DNA of 64,000 nt from Ariolimax columbianus (GCA_036924085.1 JAVGWX010000019.1:18548631-18612630), one strand, 5' to 3'. Shown: positions 41,596-53,258, counted from the first letter of the stretch. Numbers and translations: made by a program. The notes: a model not told the origin generated them from the letters alone.

Positions 41596-41700
41596 CCTTA
41601 TCTTCTGTTGGTGGCTTTCTGATTGATTTGAACTTTCTTATTTTCTGTTGGTGGCTTTCTGATTGATTTGATCATCCGTATCTTCTGTTGGTATGTAACT
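41565..41700 (-). repeat. 40-bp tandem triplication in family B
   Basis: CTGTTGGTGGCTTTCTGATT begins at 41,565, 41,605 and 41,645. Because 40 is not a multiple of 3, the two extra units break the reading frame between RNase H and the knuckle. Confidence 0.9.
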
Positions 41701-42293
41701 GGCACATCTGGTTGCTTGTCTGCAGCACCCTCCTTTGCCAGTCGATCTGCTCTCTCGTTTCCTGGTACTCCACAATGAAAACGTATCCACTGCACGACAA
41801 TCTTGCGCTGGCTGCTCAATTCAGACAGTAGAGTCTGTAGATCTAGCAGTTTCTCAAATGTAAGTGCGCGGAGTGCTGATTGTGCATCTGTACAAAATAC
41901 TACAGGTTGTGAACTCACATTGGTGTTCAACAGTTTCTCAGTTGCCACTTTGATTGCCTGTATTTCTGCATCACATGTATGACAGAATTTTCCATTTGGT
42001 ACTCTGACTATATCCCTAATGTTGTGTGGGTATTCTATGTACGCTCCCGCTCCACCATTCTTTACTGCATTATGTGCTGACCCATCTGTGTATACTCTGA
42101 TCCAGAGGTCGTGTGGGTATTCTTCATCCAGAAAATTGAGGATCACTATCCTACGTTGCACACTGTTCTGTTCATCATAGTCTAATATTCCTTTCACTTT
42201 TGCTTGAATGCATACTGATAGTGCATGCTCCTCTCTCCGAGCGGTTTGTTCTGTTATAGACTTTAGGGGGATGTCAACTTCAGTTAGATCCAT
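41598..42293 (-). pseudogene. Family B RNase H domain, open 231-residue segment
   Basis: The segment has all four acidic residues of RNase H: YTDGS (Asp 70), CDAEIQA (Glu 110), CTDAQSA (Asp 136) and GNERADRLAKEGA (Asp 183), plus QWIRFHCG with the conserved His at 173. The first 60 residues are linker. It is the best-preserved RNase H in the window. The frame is lost only in the 40-bp triplication near residue 210. It would remove template RNA in the parent element; this truncated copy cannot mobilise itself. Confidence 0.88.
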
Positions 42294-42530
42294 AATTTGC
42301 CTGTAAAGTAAGCGCTCAGTTACAATCCTACCAAAGGATGAGAAAGAACCTGAACCAACAATGAAAGAAGTACGCTCGGCATTTACAGCCTGAAAAAGGG
42401 AAAGTCCCCAGGATGCGATGATATTCCAGCAGAGCTAATACAAGCAGGAGGAGAGGCATGTGCTCGAGTCTATCACAAGCTATGTAAATAGATATGGCAC
42501 ACTGCAGAGTAGCCAGAAGCATGGAAGAAA

Positions 42531-42980
42531 ATGTATGTTCCCCTCCCCAAAAACGGCAACCTGAAGCTGTGCACGAACTACCGAACTATCGCGCTGATCA
42601 GCCACGCTGGCAAAATACTATTGCGAATCCTATTAAGAAGAATAGAGAAAAGGTTTGAATTTGAAATTCATGTAGTCCAGGCAGGTATTAGGAAAGACAG
42701 ACGGACCAGGGACCACATATTCAATTTAAGGAATATCTACGAAAAATGTAGAGAGTTTAATGTAGACCTGTACACATGTTTCATTGATTACACCATGGCC
42801 TGCGATACAATTAAACATCAAAATCTGGGGAGAATCATAAAGGAAATGGGGTTTCCTTTGCATATTGTTCATCTCATTGAAACATTATACCGAGATCAAC
42901 AAGCCGTTGTCCGAGTATCTGGGCAAACATCAGATTGGTTTTCAGTACAAAAGAAAGTACAACAGGGATGTATCCTCTAA
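42531..42980 (+). pseudogene. RTE reverse transcriptase core, open 149-residue segment
   Basis: The segment reads YVPLPKNGN...NYRTIALISHAGKIL (motif 1), VQAGIRKDRRTRDHIFNLR (motif 2; relatives have QAGFRKGRGTRD), and CFIDYTMACDTI (the catalytic Asp motif, normally DYxKAFD). It ends VQQGCIL-stop, the same stop as in the copy at 10,536. The polymerase active site is therefore split and mutated. This protein belongs to the BovB/RTE type. Confidence 0.85.
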
Positions 42981-43724
42981 CCTTGACTGTACAACATATA
43001 TGCGGAATATATAATGAGAAATGTTCGAGATGACGTGAACATTAAAAAGTTTTGACCCATTTACGATTGAGAGGTACGAAAGAAATTCCAGAGTTACGAT
43101 ACGCAGATGACACAGTGATACTATCAAGAAGTGCAGAAGGGCTAGAGCAGCTAATTTCAGCTATTCCTACATGCTGTTGCAAACTGCTACTGAACGCCCT
43201 TTATGGTGCACAGAATAGTGATCTTACTTATGGAGGGCATTAGACATCATCAACAACAGCAACAGCAACAAAGTCAGGATGTGGGCTCTTTCATTGTTAT
43301 AAACTATACAGGAGCAATGGTTACAAGAAATACTATCTCGACATGCATCAAGTCACACACTTGACTCTAACCCTTTTCATGTAGCCGTAGAAACTTATTC
43401 ACTTTTCTAATCGTGTTTACTTACTCTCAACTCTATCAAATGATATCCTCATTAATAACTGTACCTGTACCTCGCATAGTGTCAGTGAAGGAAATGTGGC
43501 GAGTACGGGAGTTGGCCACTCCACCTCATACAAAGCTGAGGCCAGGAACAGTGAAGTCTGTAACACTTTAACCTCGACAGCAGTGGGTCCTACATGATTA
43601 CCTTTTCCCCTTCTCGCTGAAATCATTTACCTACCATCGTTTTTAACACCTGCATCAATTAGGTCATTAAACAATATACACCTTTCTTCCTTTCCTTTTC
43701 AGTTCTTCCTCTTGTCTGTCTTTG

Positions 43725-43821
43725 GCTCTCTCTCTCTCTCTCTTTGCCTCTCTCGCTCTCTCTCTCCCTCTCTCTCTCTATGTCCCCCTCTCTCTTTCGC
43801 TCTATCTTTCTTTCCCTGTCT

Positions 43822-43862
<41 letters not shown>
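43725..43862. repeat. (CT)n microsatellite
   Basis: Long interrupted CT tract, about 138 bp. The Ser/Leu-rich and Arg/Glu-rich frames over it are not genes. Confidence 0.95.
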
Positions 43863-43863
<1 letters not shown>

Positions 43864-44861
43864 ACCTTGGTCTTCTTGTTTCTGTGTACTCTCCACAATC
43901 AATGCTACCAACTAATGTGTGACAAACATAAACTGCTGTCATCATATAAGACACTCCAATGTCCGCCGCCCACTACCAGTTAAGGACCAACACAAAATAC
44001 ACAAGGGAGTAAAGCTCACGAACAAAAACATGCCTTGAACACCTGCCAACCGTAGCGACAATACGCTGAAAAAACTTGATTATGTCAAGGAAAGAATGTC
44101 AGAATATAAACACAGCCAACCCGCTGTTTATATTCATGAATACATCAAATAATACAAATATACTGCAATCGGGGATGTTGTGGTAGAAGCTTCACTATAA
44201 GAGGGCTCAGCTTTTATGAGATGGGGGTAGCCAGTTCCCTTCCTCGCTGTCTTGACTTACAATATAACGGATATGTAAATTTATTTCCATATCAGTCATT
44301 ACCGTCAGGGATGAGGTACTAGAATCTTCATTGTACTGATACACACACGACTCCATGAACTGGCCAGTACGTCATGATACCGCCCAAAGGGCTACGGTCT
44401 GGGGCGGAAAAGGGCAAGCCCTCTCCACTGAATCCAGAAAGGCAAACCTCTAACCAAACCAAAAACTTCAACTTTTGTGAGAACCAATTCCTGTCTCTCT
44501 CTCATTTTTCCTAACAGTAAATCGGGTACTCATTTACAGCTGGGTTGGCTGGAACAAGTTGCAACAGGAAAGAAGCAGCCCCCCCCCCCCAAACAACGTT
44601 GCATCCTACGCTCTACATATACATATGCTGTGGTCTGATGTTTCCTAGAACATGTCTCTATGGGAATCACACTGTTTCTTCTGCTTATCTCATGGAATAA
44701 TCATTCCTTCGTGGTTGTATGCTCAAAGGTCTATTTAATTGTTTTCTTATAAGTAAATGATCAATGTTTTGTTATTATTATTGTAATGCTTATCATCATC
44801 ATCATCTTCTATCAGCTTGTGTCGATAGAAGGTGTGGGGAGGAGATGCAGTTTAATGTCGT

Positions 44862-45113
44862 GTGCCATTTTCGTCGCTGATGTTATTGACATTCAGTGTG
44901 TCAACTAACGTGGTAGGGGACACAACCAAACAATTACAACAAATTAAAAAAAGTAAGGGTTATCCCATCATAAAAAATTTGCGTGAGAGATTCTGGCTTG
45001 GGCGTCTCCCCTCTTTATCCAGGTACAACCTAGAACGAGTGAGCTATGGCCCTACACCAGAACCACATGGACGTGTACATTGGCATCTGTACACTGAAGG
45101 CGATAGGTGTTAA
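44862..45113 (+). other. Unrecognised possibly coding segment (copy B)
   Basis: An 83-residue frame that includes NLRERFWLGRLPSLSRYNLE and GPTPEPHGRVHWHLYTEG. It is matched in copy A at 12,760-12,900 with few changes. It does not match a family I can name. Confidence 0.2.
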
Positions 45114-46238
45114 TTATCCACCCGACCAAATTTCTCACGCTTGTTGTCGTCCTCGTGCACGACATATGGGGAGGAACAGCTCGCGACCCCGGGCGCTCGT
45201 CGGCGACGATTGTGACAGCAAAGCCGTGCTTATCACAAGAGCTGAACCTTGAACCGTGACCGGCGTCGAAGTCATGGAGCGAACTAGACAAGTAACTGGC
45301 AGAAGACAACACTGGCTGCTCCTGTAGCTGTTAATAGTAAGGTTAGAGTTAGCATATATGCTGATGCCTGTTTGAACTAGCTCTGTTGTGGTAACAACGT
45401 CTTGCATATTGTTTTTAAAATGTATCTAATAATATACATTAAATGCAACTAAATGTTATAAATTACCCAAGAGTAGAGTTTGTCTAGAATGCTGCAATAA
45501 ACACACACAAACTATTAGAATGGTTTGCTTATTTGCGTGTAATTATTAAATTATGTATATTATTGTGATGCATTTATTACATCCCTTTCTTTTGAATACA
45601 TAACCATTGTGACGAAGTAAACATTGTCCATGTAACTACAGTTCACTACTAGGCCGTGAAACTATTATCTAGCTAACCGAAGATTAAGTGCTGAGAGTTG
45701 GGTATGGTTAAGCGTGCTTATATTGCGTGTGTGCTACTTCATAAATGGTTCAGCGTTGGATATAATGAGTATATGTAAGCAAAGGTATATAAACTTTCTT
45801 GTTATAAATTTCTCGAAGATTGTTAATGTCACTGTGCATATCCAAAATTTAAACTGTACTTTTTCAAAAACAGCACACCTATTAATATCATTATAATAAC
45901 ACCAGTGATATAGAATCGTGCATATTCACAGCTGACTGAATAAATGTAAATGTAATATTCATAATATGTCATTTGAAATACGTATAAATCAAACTGAATC
46001 TTATTCCAGTGTGTGAATTTTCATTGTTAATTCTTTAGTTAACAACATGCATAAGTTGGCATGTTCAAGAATGTAAACAAACAGCTGCTAAAGTACACAT
46101 TCATGCTGTTCTGTGTATTGATGAAATTGCATGTCACACATTTGGTATATCCGAATAATGGCACTATTAACAGACACAAAAAGGCAAATGCCTGGCAGTA
46201 ATACATGCCTTATTATATCAGACATATATTTGCACATA

Positions 46239-46512
46239 TGGTCGGCACTAAGTCTTGTGCTGAATACATTTCGAGGCAGAAAATAAATTGGTTTGAGAAT
46301 GCACCCTCATCATCTTCCCCTGGTGGCTTACAGTGCTGGTAGATCTGGCTACAGGGTAAGGGGATGGCCGCGAAGTAGGTGGATAGATAACATTACAGTG
46401 ATTTTGCAATGACAAGGGCACACATTGACTGACGCAAGGCACTTAGCGCAGGATAAATGACTTAAGCGCCTCACAACGCTAAACAGCAAAAGTGGAAAGA
46501 ACTAACTAACTA
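46239..46512 (+). mobile_element. LINE 3' fragment with CTAA tail
   Basis: The plus strand reads GYRVRGWPRSRWID-like sequence, then a stretch ending LNSKSGKN, and a tail ACTAACTAACTAA. The exact 11-bp duplication ATTTGCACATA lies at 46,228-46,238 and 46,513-46,523. The same 3' end is inverted at 53,565-53,765. The clade is uncertain. Confidence 0.8.
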
Positions 46513-46746
46513 ATTTGCACATACACATATTTTTGTGTGTGTGTGTGTGTGTAAGCTCCACATTATAGACGAATTCTAATAAACAATATAATACATTTTA
46601 CATACTGTTCCTGATGGTTTTTTTTAAAATGCAGCTTTAGAATTGCTTGCAGAACCGCTTTGTTTGGTTTTGTTGTTGATGCAACAATTTAGCTACTTCA
46701 AACTCAGTAGGAGGTTGGTTTATTTTTAAATGTTGGAATGTCCAAA

Positions 46747-47238
46747 CCTAAGGCTTTGAGAGTCTTCAATGCTATTGAGGTAAACATGTTCACAGCAAGA
46801 TAATATGCAGGAACTTAAAGACTGGTGTTGATGTGTTAACTTGTGGATAGTAAGATTCTATGTAGTAGATTAAAACTTGGTGTCAGTCTGCTAACATGTG
46901 GATAGTAAGATAATATGTAGTAGATTAAAACTTGGTATCAGTCTGCTAACATGTGGATAGTAAGATAATATGTAGACTCTTAAAATGTAGTGCCTAAGGC
47001 TTTGAGAGTCTTCAATGCTATTGAGGTAAACATGTTCACAGCAAGATAATATGCAGGAACTTAAAGACTGGTGTTGATGTGTTAACTTGTGGATAGTAAG
47101 ATTCTATGTAGTAGATTAAAACTTGGTGTCAGTCTGCTAACATGTGGATAGTAAGATAATATGTAGTAGATTAAAACTTGGTATCAGTCTGCTAACATGT
47201 GGATAGTAAGATAATATGTAGACTCTTAAAATGTAGTG
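46747..47238. repeat. Exact 246-bp tandem duplication
   Basis: 46,747-46,992 and 46,993-47,238 appear identical base for base. The unit starts at CCTAAGGCTTTGAGAG outside the satellite and includes about three 55-bp satellite units, so the duplication spans the array border. Confidence 0.93.
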
Positions 47239-47319
47239 CTGGGCTGTTGACGTGTGGTTAAAGTGATCATATGTAGGACATTAACGCTCAATTTTGGTCG
47301 ACTAACATGTTTAAAGTCT

Positions 47320-47700
47320 TCTTTCTACTTTGCTTTCAGGATCCTTTGGTCATGTTATATCTACAGACCAGTTGTCATGATGATGTGTGTAGTCTTCACC
47401 AGATCAGAGTTGCTGCACAGCAACTATTGCCTCAGCTCCGCACTCTCTGATTACGTCTGACATCTCACTTCACTACAAACAAAGTATTCCTGTAAAATAT
47501 TTTCAGAATTATGTTCCCCTGTTCCACATGGGCACTCATCAGTGTATGAGATCTTGAGTCAGTATAGATTTTCTAGTATTCTTCAGTGTCCAGTTTTCAA
47601 GTAAAATAAGGTAATTTGTTGGTTTCTTTTGAGTTAGTGAACTCTCTCCATTGGTGTATTTAATGATATCTGCTGATGTTTTGATGTCTCTATGTCAGTA
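47320..47700 (-). mobile_element. Family C LINE relic
   Basis: The DNA is recognisably the family C 3' end (compare 18,321-18,690: GGATC-TTTGGTCATG...ATCTACAGACCAG), heavily decayed, with the knuckle region CACATGGGCACTCATCAGTG still visible on the plus strand. Confidence 0.75.
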
Positions 47701-49082
47701 GTAAGATAGTACGTAGCACAGTTACGCTCGGTATCAGTCTGTTTAAATGTGGATAGTAAGTTTAATGTGAGATTTACTTTGCAGGGCTGGTCTGCTAACA
47801 TGTAGAAAGTAACATAAAATGTAGGACATTAATATCCAACATCGGTTTCTTAACATGAGGGTAGTAAAATATTTTATGTAAGACATTAAAGATTGGTGTC
47901 CATCTGTTAACATGTAGATCTTAAGATACTATGTACCACACTAAATCTGGGCATCGATCTATTAAAACATGGATAGTAAGAGATTATATAGGACATTCAA
48001 GTTGATATACAGCTGTTTATATGTGGATAGCAAGATATTATTTAGCACAGCTAAGTTCGATGTTGATCTGTTAAACTATGGATACTAAGATAAAATGTTG
48101 AATATTACTTCTCAGGGTAGGTCTACTAACATGTGAATCATGAAATACTCTACAGTATATTAATGCTTGGGCTTCTTCCATCTGTTGACATGTAGATAGT
48201 TAGCTACTCTGTAGGACATTAAATTTTGGCGTCAATATGTTAAGATGTAGATAGAAAGATGCTATTTAAGACATTATAGCTTGGTGTTGGTCTACTAACA
48301 AGGATATTTAGAAAATATGTAGGACGTGAATGTTTGCTGTGCCAATAAGTGGATAGTACAATATAATCTAGGAAAATCAAGCTTTCTGTCAGTCTGTTAA
48401 GCTGTGGATAGTAAGATATTATGTAGGACAGTAAAGCTTGGTGCCGGACTGTTGACATGGGGACAGCAAATAGCGTGTATGACATTAAATGTACTGTTGT
48501 CCTGTCAACATGCGGATAGTTAGACACTATTTTTTACACTAGAGCTTGTTGACAGTCTGTTAACATGTCCATTGAAAGATAATACGCATGACTAACACTC
48601 AGTGTTCTTCTGCTAAGATAAAATGTAGGACATCAAAGCTCGGTAAAGGTCTGCTGTGGGATCTTAGTGTGGGACATTAATTAACAGTGTCAGTCTGTTA
48701 ACATGTGGATAGTAAGATACTATCTGAGACAGTAAAGCTCGTTGTCAGTGTACATCTTTTGTCATGCAAATATTAAGATAATATAAAGTCCATTAAAGCT
48801 CAGTGCCTTTCTTTTTACATGTAGAAAGTAAGATACTATTTTTATCAGTAAGGATCAGTGTAGGTCTGTTAATATGTTGATAGAAAAAAACTATTTATTA
48901 CATGAAAGCTCATTGTTGGTCTGTTAACATGGGGACAGCAGGAAACTGTTTAGGACATTCATTGTCGGTGTCTGTCTGTTAATATGTTGAAGGCAAGATA
49001 TTATATAAAACATAAAATACATGATATGCAGGACAGTAGAGCTCACATTTAGTCTGCTAACATGTGAATAGGATGATACTAT

Positions 49083-49445
49083 ATAGGACCTTAAAGCTGG
49101 GGGTTGACTTACAACTTTTGTCCCGCTGATACTGATACTATATAGGACCTTAAAGCTCGGGGTTGGCTTACATCTTTTATCATGCTGATACTATATAGGA
49201 CCTTTGATCTGGGGGTCGACTTACATCTTTTGTCCTGCTGATACTGATACTATATAGGACCTTAAAGCTGGGGGTTGACTTACATCTTTTGTCCTGCTGA
49301 TACTGATACTATATGGGACCTTAAAGCTTGGGGTCGACTTACATCTTTTGTCCCGCTGATACTGATACTATATAGGACCTTAAAGCTTGGTGTTGGCTTA
49401 CATCTTTTGTCATGCTAATACTAAGGTACTGTATAGGACCTTAAA
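49083..49445. repeat. ~59-bp satellite variant block
   Basis: About six units built on ATAGGACCTTAAAGC and GACTTACATCTTTTGTCC with 59-bp spacing. A local variant of the 55-bp family. Confidence 0.88.
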
Positions 49446-49499
49446 GCTCGGAGTGAATCTGTTAACATGGTGACTGTAAGATACTATGGGGACACTAAT

Positions 49500-49800
49500 G
49501 TTCATGATTGGCCTTAACTTAACTTCATTTTTGGTTTAGAAGGCTCTTCAGAGTCTGTATACAACCAGTTTATTTCTATTTGTGAATACATTAACTGCCT
49601 CTACTTCTACTACATCCTGCGGCAATGCATTCCAAGAATTCACCTCTCTCTTACTTAAAAACATATTTCCTAATATCTAATATGGACCTATCTTTAAACA
49701 ATTTGTAGCTGTGCCCTCTTGTTCTTGTAGTCGGCCGTGCTTTGAAGAACTTGGTATAGTCTAATTTATCCTTTTCATTAATTAATTATAAAAGATGCCG
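49500..49800 (-). mobile_element. CR1-like LINE 3' fragment
   Basis: The minus strand carries the KL...RSILDIRKYVFK and EVNSWNALP-like C-terminus and the 3' block around AGACTCTGAAGAGCCTTCTA with a TTAAGTTAAG end at 49,503-49,515. Confidence 0.75.
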
Positions 49801-49991
49801 TCACGCTATGCGGCGCATAGGAAATATTGTATTAGGCCCATATTCTTTTGTAACCAACAGCATCACGCCAGCCGCCTTTATGTCCCAATTTTTTCTGGTA
49901 CCCAATTTCTGTGGCTGGGTCGACCATAGGAGCCGATTTGTGATTAGAGAAAAAACAAAATGAATTTATACACTTGAATTAATATAAATTT
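49801..49991. other. Short non-coding junction
   Basis: AT-rich DNA between the CR1 fragment and the truncated end of the long LINE. No GAA tail or RNase H remainder is present. Confidence 0.55.
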
Positions 49992-50788
49992 CATGGGTCC
50001 AGTCCATGCTTGGGTAGCTTTTCGATATAAAGCTTAGGGTAGTATCTCTCCCTTTCTTTTTCAGTCTGAAGGTTTTTGTTTCCAATACCTGGTATATTTT
50101 CTACCACCTCTGGAAATATATCCTGCCTCCAGGTAGGTTTTCGTACAGTAGTGATGGGTTTTGGTGTTGTTAATGCGTTTATGGGATCTTCGTGCATCTT
50201 TGCTTTGGCTATTTCTGCAAAGTTTCTCCGCTTTAGTTTCCCATTTCCCAAATTGTTTAGTCTCTGGTGCATTGGATGGTCGGTCAGTCTTCGGAGTTTC
50301 TCTGACTGCAGCTGGGCTCTGCAGTCTCTTCTATCGGTCATGGATTGCAGTTTTGTAATCTTTTCAAGTTCTACAATTGGCGTTGACTTCATGCCTCCTG
50401 TTATAACTCTCATGGCTTGGTTTTGAAGTTTGCTAACTTTATCGAAGTTCGCCTTTGCTGCTGTTGTCCATGCCGCAATGCCATACTCAAGAACTGGTCT
50501 CACTCTTCCAGTGTACAGTTTCTTTAGTATGCCTTCGTCTGCTCCCCAGCTTGTGCCAGCAAGTTTCCTCATGATGGCCATTCTTTCTCTGGCTCTCATT
50601 CGGTTTCTCTCGATCTGACTTTTCCATGTCATGCGCCGATCAAATGTGACTCCCAGATAGTTTGGGTTGTCGTTTGGCTGCAGGAATTTGCCAATTAAAC
50701 TTAACTTGGTATTTTGGGGTTTGATTGAAAGCGAGAATATTGTGCATGTGGTTTTATCCTCGTTTATTTTGACCAGCCATGAGTTCGC
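49991..50788 (-). pseudogene. LINE thumb/connection region before RNase H
   Basis: Beyond the stop the same frame continues through NPNYLGVTFDRRMTWK, KLYTGRVRPVLEYG and VITGGMKS, open from 50,632 to 49,991 (213 residues). It shifts frame near 50,050 (YYPKLYIEKLPKHGLDP instead of NYPSMDW) and is cut at the start of RNase H. It matches 2,198-2,750 of copy 1 closely. Confidence 0.85.
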
Positions 50789-51508
50789 CTACTCTTCCAG
50801 CGATGTTAGGGCCTGCTGCATTCGATTTCTTGCTATGGTGAGATTCTTTTCAGAGGTCCACATAGCCAGATCGTCTGCAAACATTGAGCTATGGAATCTT
50901 CTTGGTATATTCTCTGTAATGTCGTTTATATACACCAGGAAGAGTGTGGGTGACAGTACTCCCCCTTGGGGTACTCCCTGCTCGAGTGTCACCTTTCTGC
51001 TCATCTGCCCTTGTACTTGGACTCTGGCCGTCCTGTTTTTGAGGTAGTGGTTGATCCACTTGTACATTTTCCCACAGACATTACTTCTTCTTAGTATGAC
51101 TCTAAGTCCATCTTTCCAGACTTTGTCAAATGCCTTTTCCAGGTCCACCCAAACCGCTACTGTGTGTTTCTGTGCCTGGTAGGCATCTTCTATTTCCTGG
51201 GCTATGAGGATGACCTGGTCCTCAGTGGATCTGTGCTGTCTAAAGCCGGCTTGCTGTGGAATTAGTATTCGTTTTTCTTCCAGATGCCACATCAGTCTGG
51301 TGTTTATCATACGTTCCATCAGTTTGCCGACACAGCTCAGTAGGCTGATAGGCCTGTATCCATTTGGATCTGTTTTGTTCTTTTCTTTTTTTTGGTACTG
51401 GTACCAGTACTGCGTCTTTCCATGCCTGAAGTACATTCCCCTTTTCCAGCTTTGGTTCAGGACCGATAGCAGCTTCCTCTTCGCTGTTTGGACCAGCCCC
51501 ATCAGCAT
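50789..51508 (-). pseudogene. LINE reverse transcriptase domain
   Basis: An open 239-residue segment with NGYRPISLLS at residues 49-58, QQAGFRQHRSTEDQ at 85-98, VDLEKAFDKVW at 121-131 (first catalytic Asp), GVPQGGVLSPTLF at 178-190 and FADDLAMW at 210-217 (catalytic Asp pair). The polymerase core is thus intact. It ends at TAG 50,791-50,789 where copy 1 has TGG (SLEEW). Upstream the frame is lost near 51,530. The first Met is internal. Confidence 0.9.
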
Positions 51509-51516
51509 TTCGTTTG

Positions 51517-52340
51517 TTATCCCACCTTTTCTGGGAGATTTTTAATCTTTAATGTTCTCATGGCCCCTTCCATTTCGCTCATGGTTAATTTGGCCATCAT
51601 ATGCTCTTCAGGTGCCGTACTGATGTTGTCGTGCCCCTTTTGCTCTTCACTAATGTCTGTATGCCTATCTGCAGGGACCTCGATGTGGTTTGCTCTGGCA
51701 TAGTGATCGACAAAAGCGTTTGCAGCTTTTTTACCAGTGAGCAAGTTTTCGCCCTGCTTGATGGTAATTTGTTTGTTTGACAGGGTTTCGTCATTCATGG
51801 CTCTGACTAGCTTCCATAGCTTGTTCCCTTCTTTGTCCAGGTTTAGGCTTTCCGTTTTGTTTTTCCAGCTCTCTCTTGCTGTTTGCTTGAGAGTGTATTT
51901 GTATTTCGCAGTGGCGGCTTTGAGGGCGATGTTTGCCTCCATAGATTGTTCTCGCTCTGCCATGTTCCTAGCATGTGTTACTGGATCTTCCGCTTTCTGC
52001 AACTCATCATTCCAATAGGGCTTATAGTTTTTCTTAGCCCCTCTTGGGATGGTTTCAGTGGCGGCTTGCATTATTGCCTTGCTTAGGCTTTCCACCATGG
52101 GTTCATTTTGTTGTTTCGTGTGTTAATGGTTTCACACAGCCCGTCTGTCAGGATTGCAAATCTGTCCCAGTCGGCTCGTTTGTAATTCCAACGTGGGAGC
52201 GGTTTTGTTTCCTGTGGGCCTACTTCCATATCAATGTCTAGCCTGATCGGCCTGTGGTCGCTACCTGCCAGTTGCTTTAGCAACTGGCGGTCTATTTTAT
52301 GGTGTATGTCCTGTGTGGAGAAGGCCAAATGGTATGCCAT
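51517..52340 (-). pseudogene. LINE endonuclease end and EN-RT linker
   Basis: 52,340-52,083 carries the end of the endonuclease (IHHKIDRQ, GSDHRPIRLDIDM) and the start of the linker (WNYKRADWDRF). 52,098-51,517 carries the linker (YWNDELQKAEDPVTHARN, KYTLKQTARESWKNKTESL, LWKLVRAMND) in another frame, separated by a frameshift near 52,100. The linker is typical of I/jockey-type ORF2 proteins. It ends LPEKVG where relatives read SPGKDG, a frameshift into the reverse transcriptase. Confidence 0.85.
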
Positions 52341-53059
52341 GTTCTAGAATAGAAACTAGGGCTATCCTCCGGCCTATTGATTAGGGAGAGATTTGTGTCT
52401 ATCTCCCAATCTTCCACTTCGTCACCTCTGCTGTCTGTGTCCGAGTATCCCCATCTCTCCGAGTGGCTGTTGAAGTCTCCAACTACTATGCAGTTGGAGT
52501 CTTTGACGTCCATACTCGAGAGCGATAGGGATTTATTTGGGGGTCCGTACAGATTGAAAATGCGGAGCTTCGTCTCTTGAGCCATTATGTCAACTCCTAC
52601 AATTTCTGCTTGTCCGGTGTGATTGACAGATACTGCGCTACTCGGTATGCAGTTTCGGATCAGTATCAGGACCCCTCCTTTGTGACCTTCTCTATCGAGA
52701 CGGAAGGTCTGGTATCCTCTGATTGAGAATTTATGGTTTTTGTTGAGGTGCGTTTCCTGGATACATGCCACGTCAATCTTACCTTCATGCAGGTGATGTG
52801 TTAGGGAAAGCTTTTTATTAACGACACCCTTCGCATTCCACTGTAGTATTTTGAGGGTCTTGAGTTTTTGGTCAATAAAAGTTGCCCCATAGCCATGTGC
52901 CTTGACTCCACGACACATGGGTGGGTAACCACCAGTAGTCAAAGGCGGGACTCCGCAGGATGAGCGCCATATGTTTTTCTGATCGGTTGTACTGTCATCA
53001 TACTGCGATTTACGTTGCACTGTTTTGTTAGGCTTGCGGCCCCGTGCATCCGATTTCAA
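52292..53059 (-). pseudogene. LINE AP-like endonuclease domain
   Basis: The domain nicks the genomic target to prime reverse transcription. Visible motifs: QWNAKG at residues 73-78 (Asn), QETH at 101-104 (metal-binding Glu), RNCIPSSAV, NLYGPPN near 169-175, and GDFNSH at 194-199 (Asp/Asn). The frame shifts near 52,340; the essential SDHRPI motif follows in the overlapping frame at 52,340-52,083. Counting both frames, all catalytic residues are present. The ATG at 53,059 may be the true ORF2 start or internal, because upstream sequence looks non-coding. Confidence 0.88.
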
Positions 53060-53216
53060 CAGGCGTTTATGCAGGGATGCCCTCCTTAGCCTTTGGCTGT
53101 CCTCAGCCTATCTGCAAGGCAGCAGTTGTTTATGATCAGAGTTGTCTCTCTTATGGAAGTTGTCTTACCAGACTAATGAGTCTTCACTACTCGTGTCTAT
53201 AGGGTGCGGTGATGAT

Positions 53217-53258
53217 ATATGAGATGATATATGAGATGATATATGATATGGACTGGTT
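53217..53258. repeat. Three 15-bp units
   Basis: GATATATGAGATGATATATG-type units in tandem, at the 5' side of the long LINE. Confidence 0.85.

Larger units (their letters stand above)
41227..42309 (-). mobile_element. Family B LINE (RNase H-bearing), nested in the RTE
   Basis: This 1.08-kb 5'-truncated minus-strand insertion carries linker, RNase H and the C-terminal knuckle, and ends AAATAAGAAGAAG at its 3' end. An exact 12-bp target-site duplication, AAGCGCTCAGTT, lies at 41,215-41,226 and 42,310-42,321. It splits RTE coding sequence that reads continuously when the insertion is removed. It is related to family A but with a different protein sequence. Confidence 0.93.
40960..43240 (+). mobile_element. 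RTE-clade LINE, dead, interrupted by a family B LINE
   Basis: The RTE coding sequence begins by about 40,985 (DKRRYIVETCKDIEN), continues EFRSVPRVIDDKEDNTLTET and LNRWREY to 41,214, is interrupted by the insertion 41,227-42,309, and resumes at 42,322 (EPTMKEVRSAF, then the reverse transcriptase). Several stops and frameshifts lie on both sides. The YADDT box is near 43,105. From 42,751 on it matches the copy at 10,307. Confidence 0.85.
42751..46760. repeat. Large duplicated block, copy B
   Basis: Partner of 10,307-14,640. Close identity extends to about 45,740, lower identity to about 46,760. It contains one 91-bp unit (43,284-43,374), a longer CT array, the R2 segment, the possibly coding segment at 44,960-45,300 and a LINE fragment at 46,239-46,512 that copy A lacks. 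Confidence 0.88.
46790..49500. repeat. 55-bp satellite array 2
   Basis: Same family as 14,641-17,945 (GTGGATAGTAAGATAATATG landmark). Units are mostly diverged and of variable length, with a LINE relic at 47,320-47,700 and a more regular block at 49,080-49,445. Confidence 0.93.

Noticed and set aside
50076..52241. Several plus-strand frames of 60-126 residues
   Set aside because: Antisense shadows of the LINE endonuclease and reverse transcriptase.
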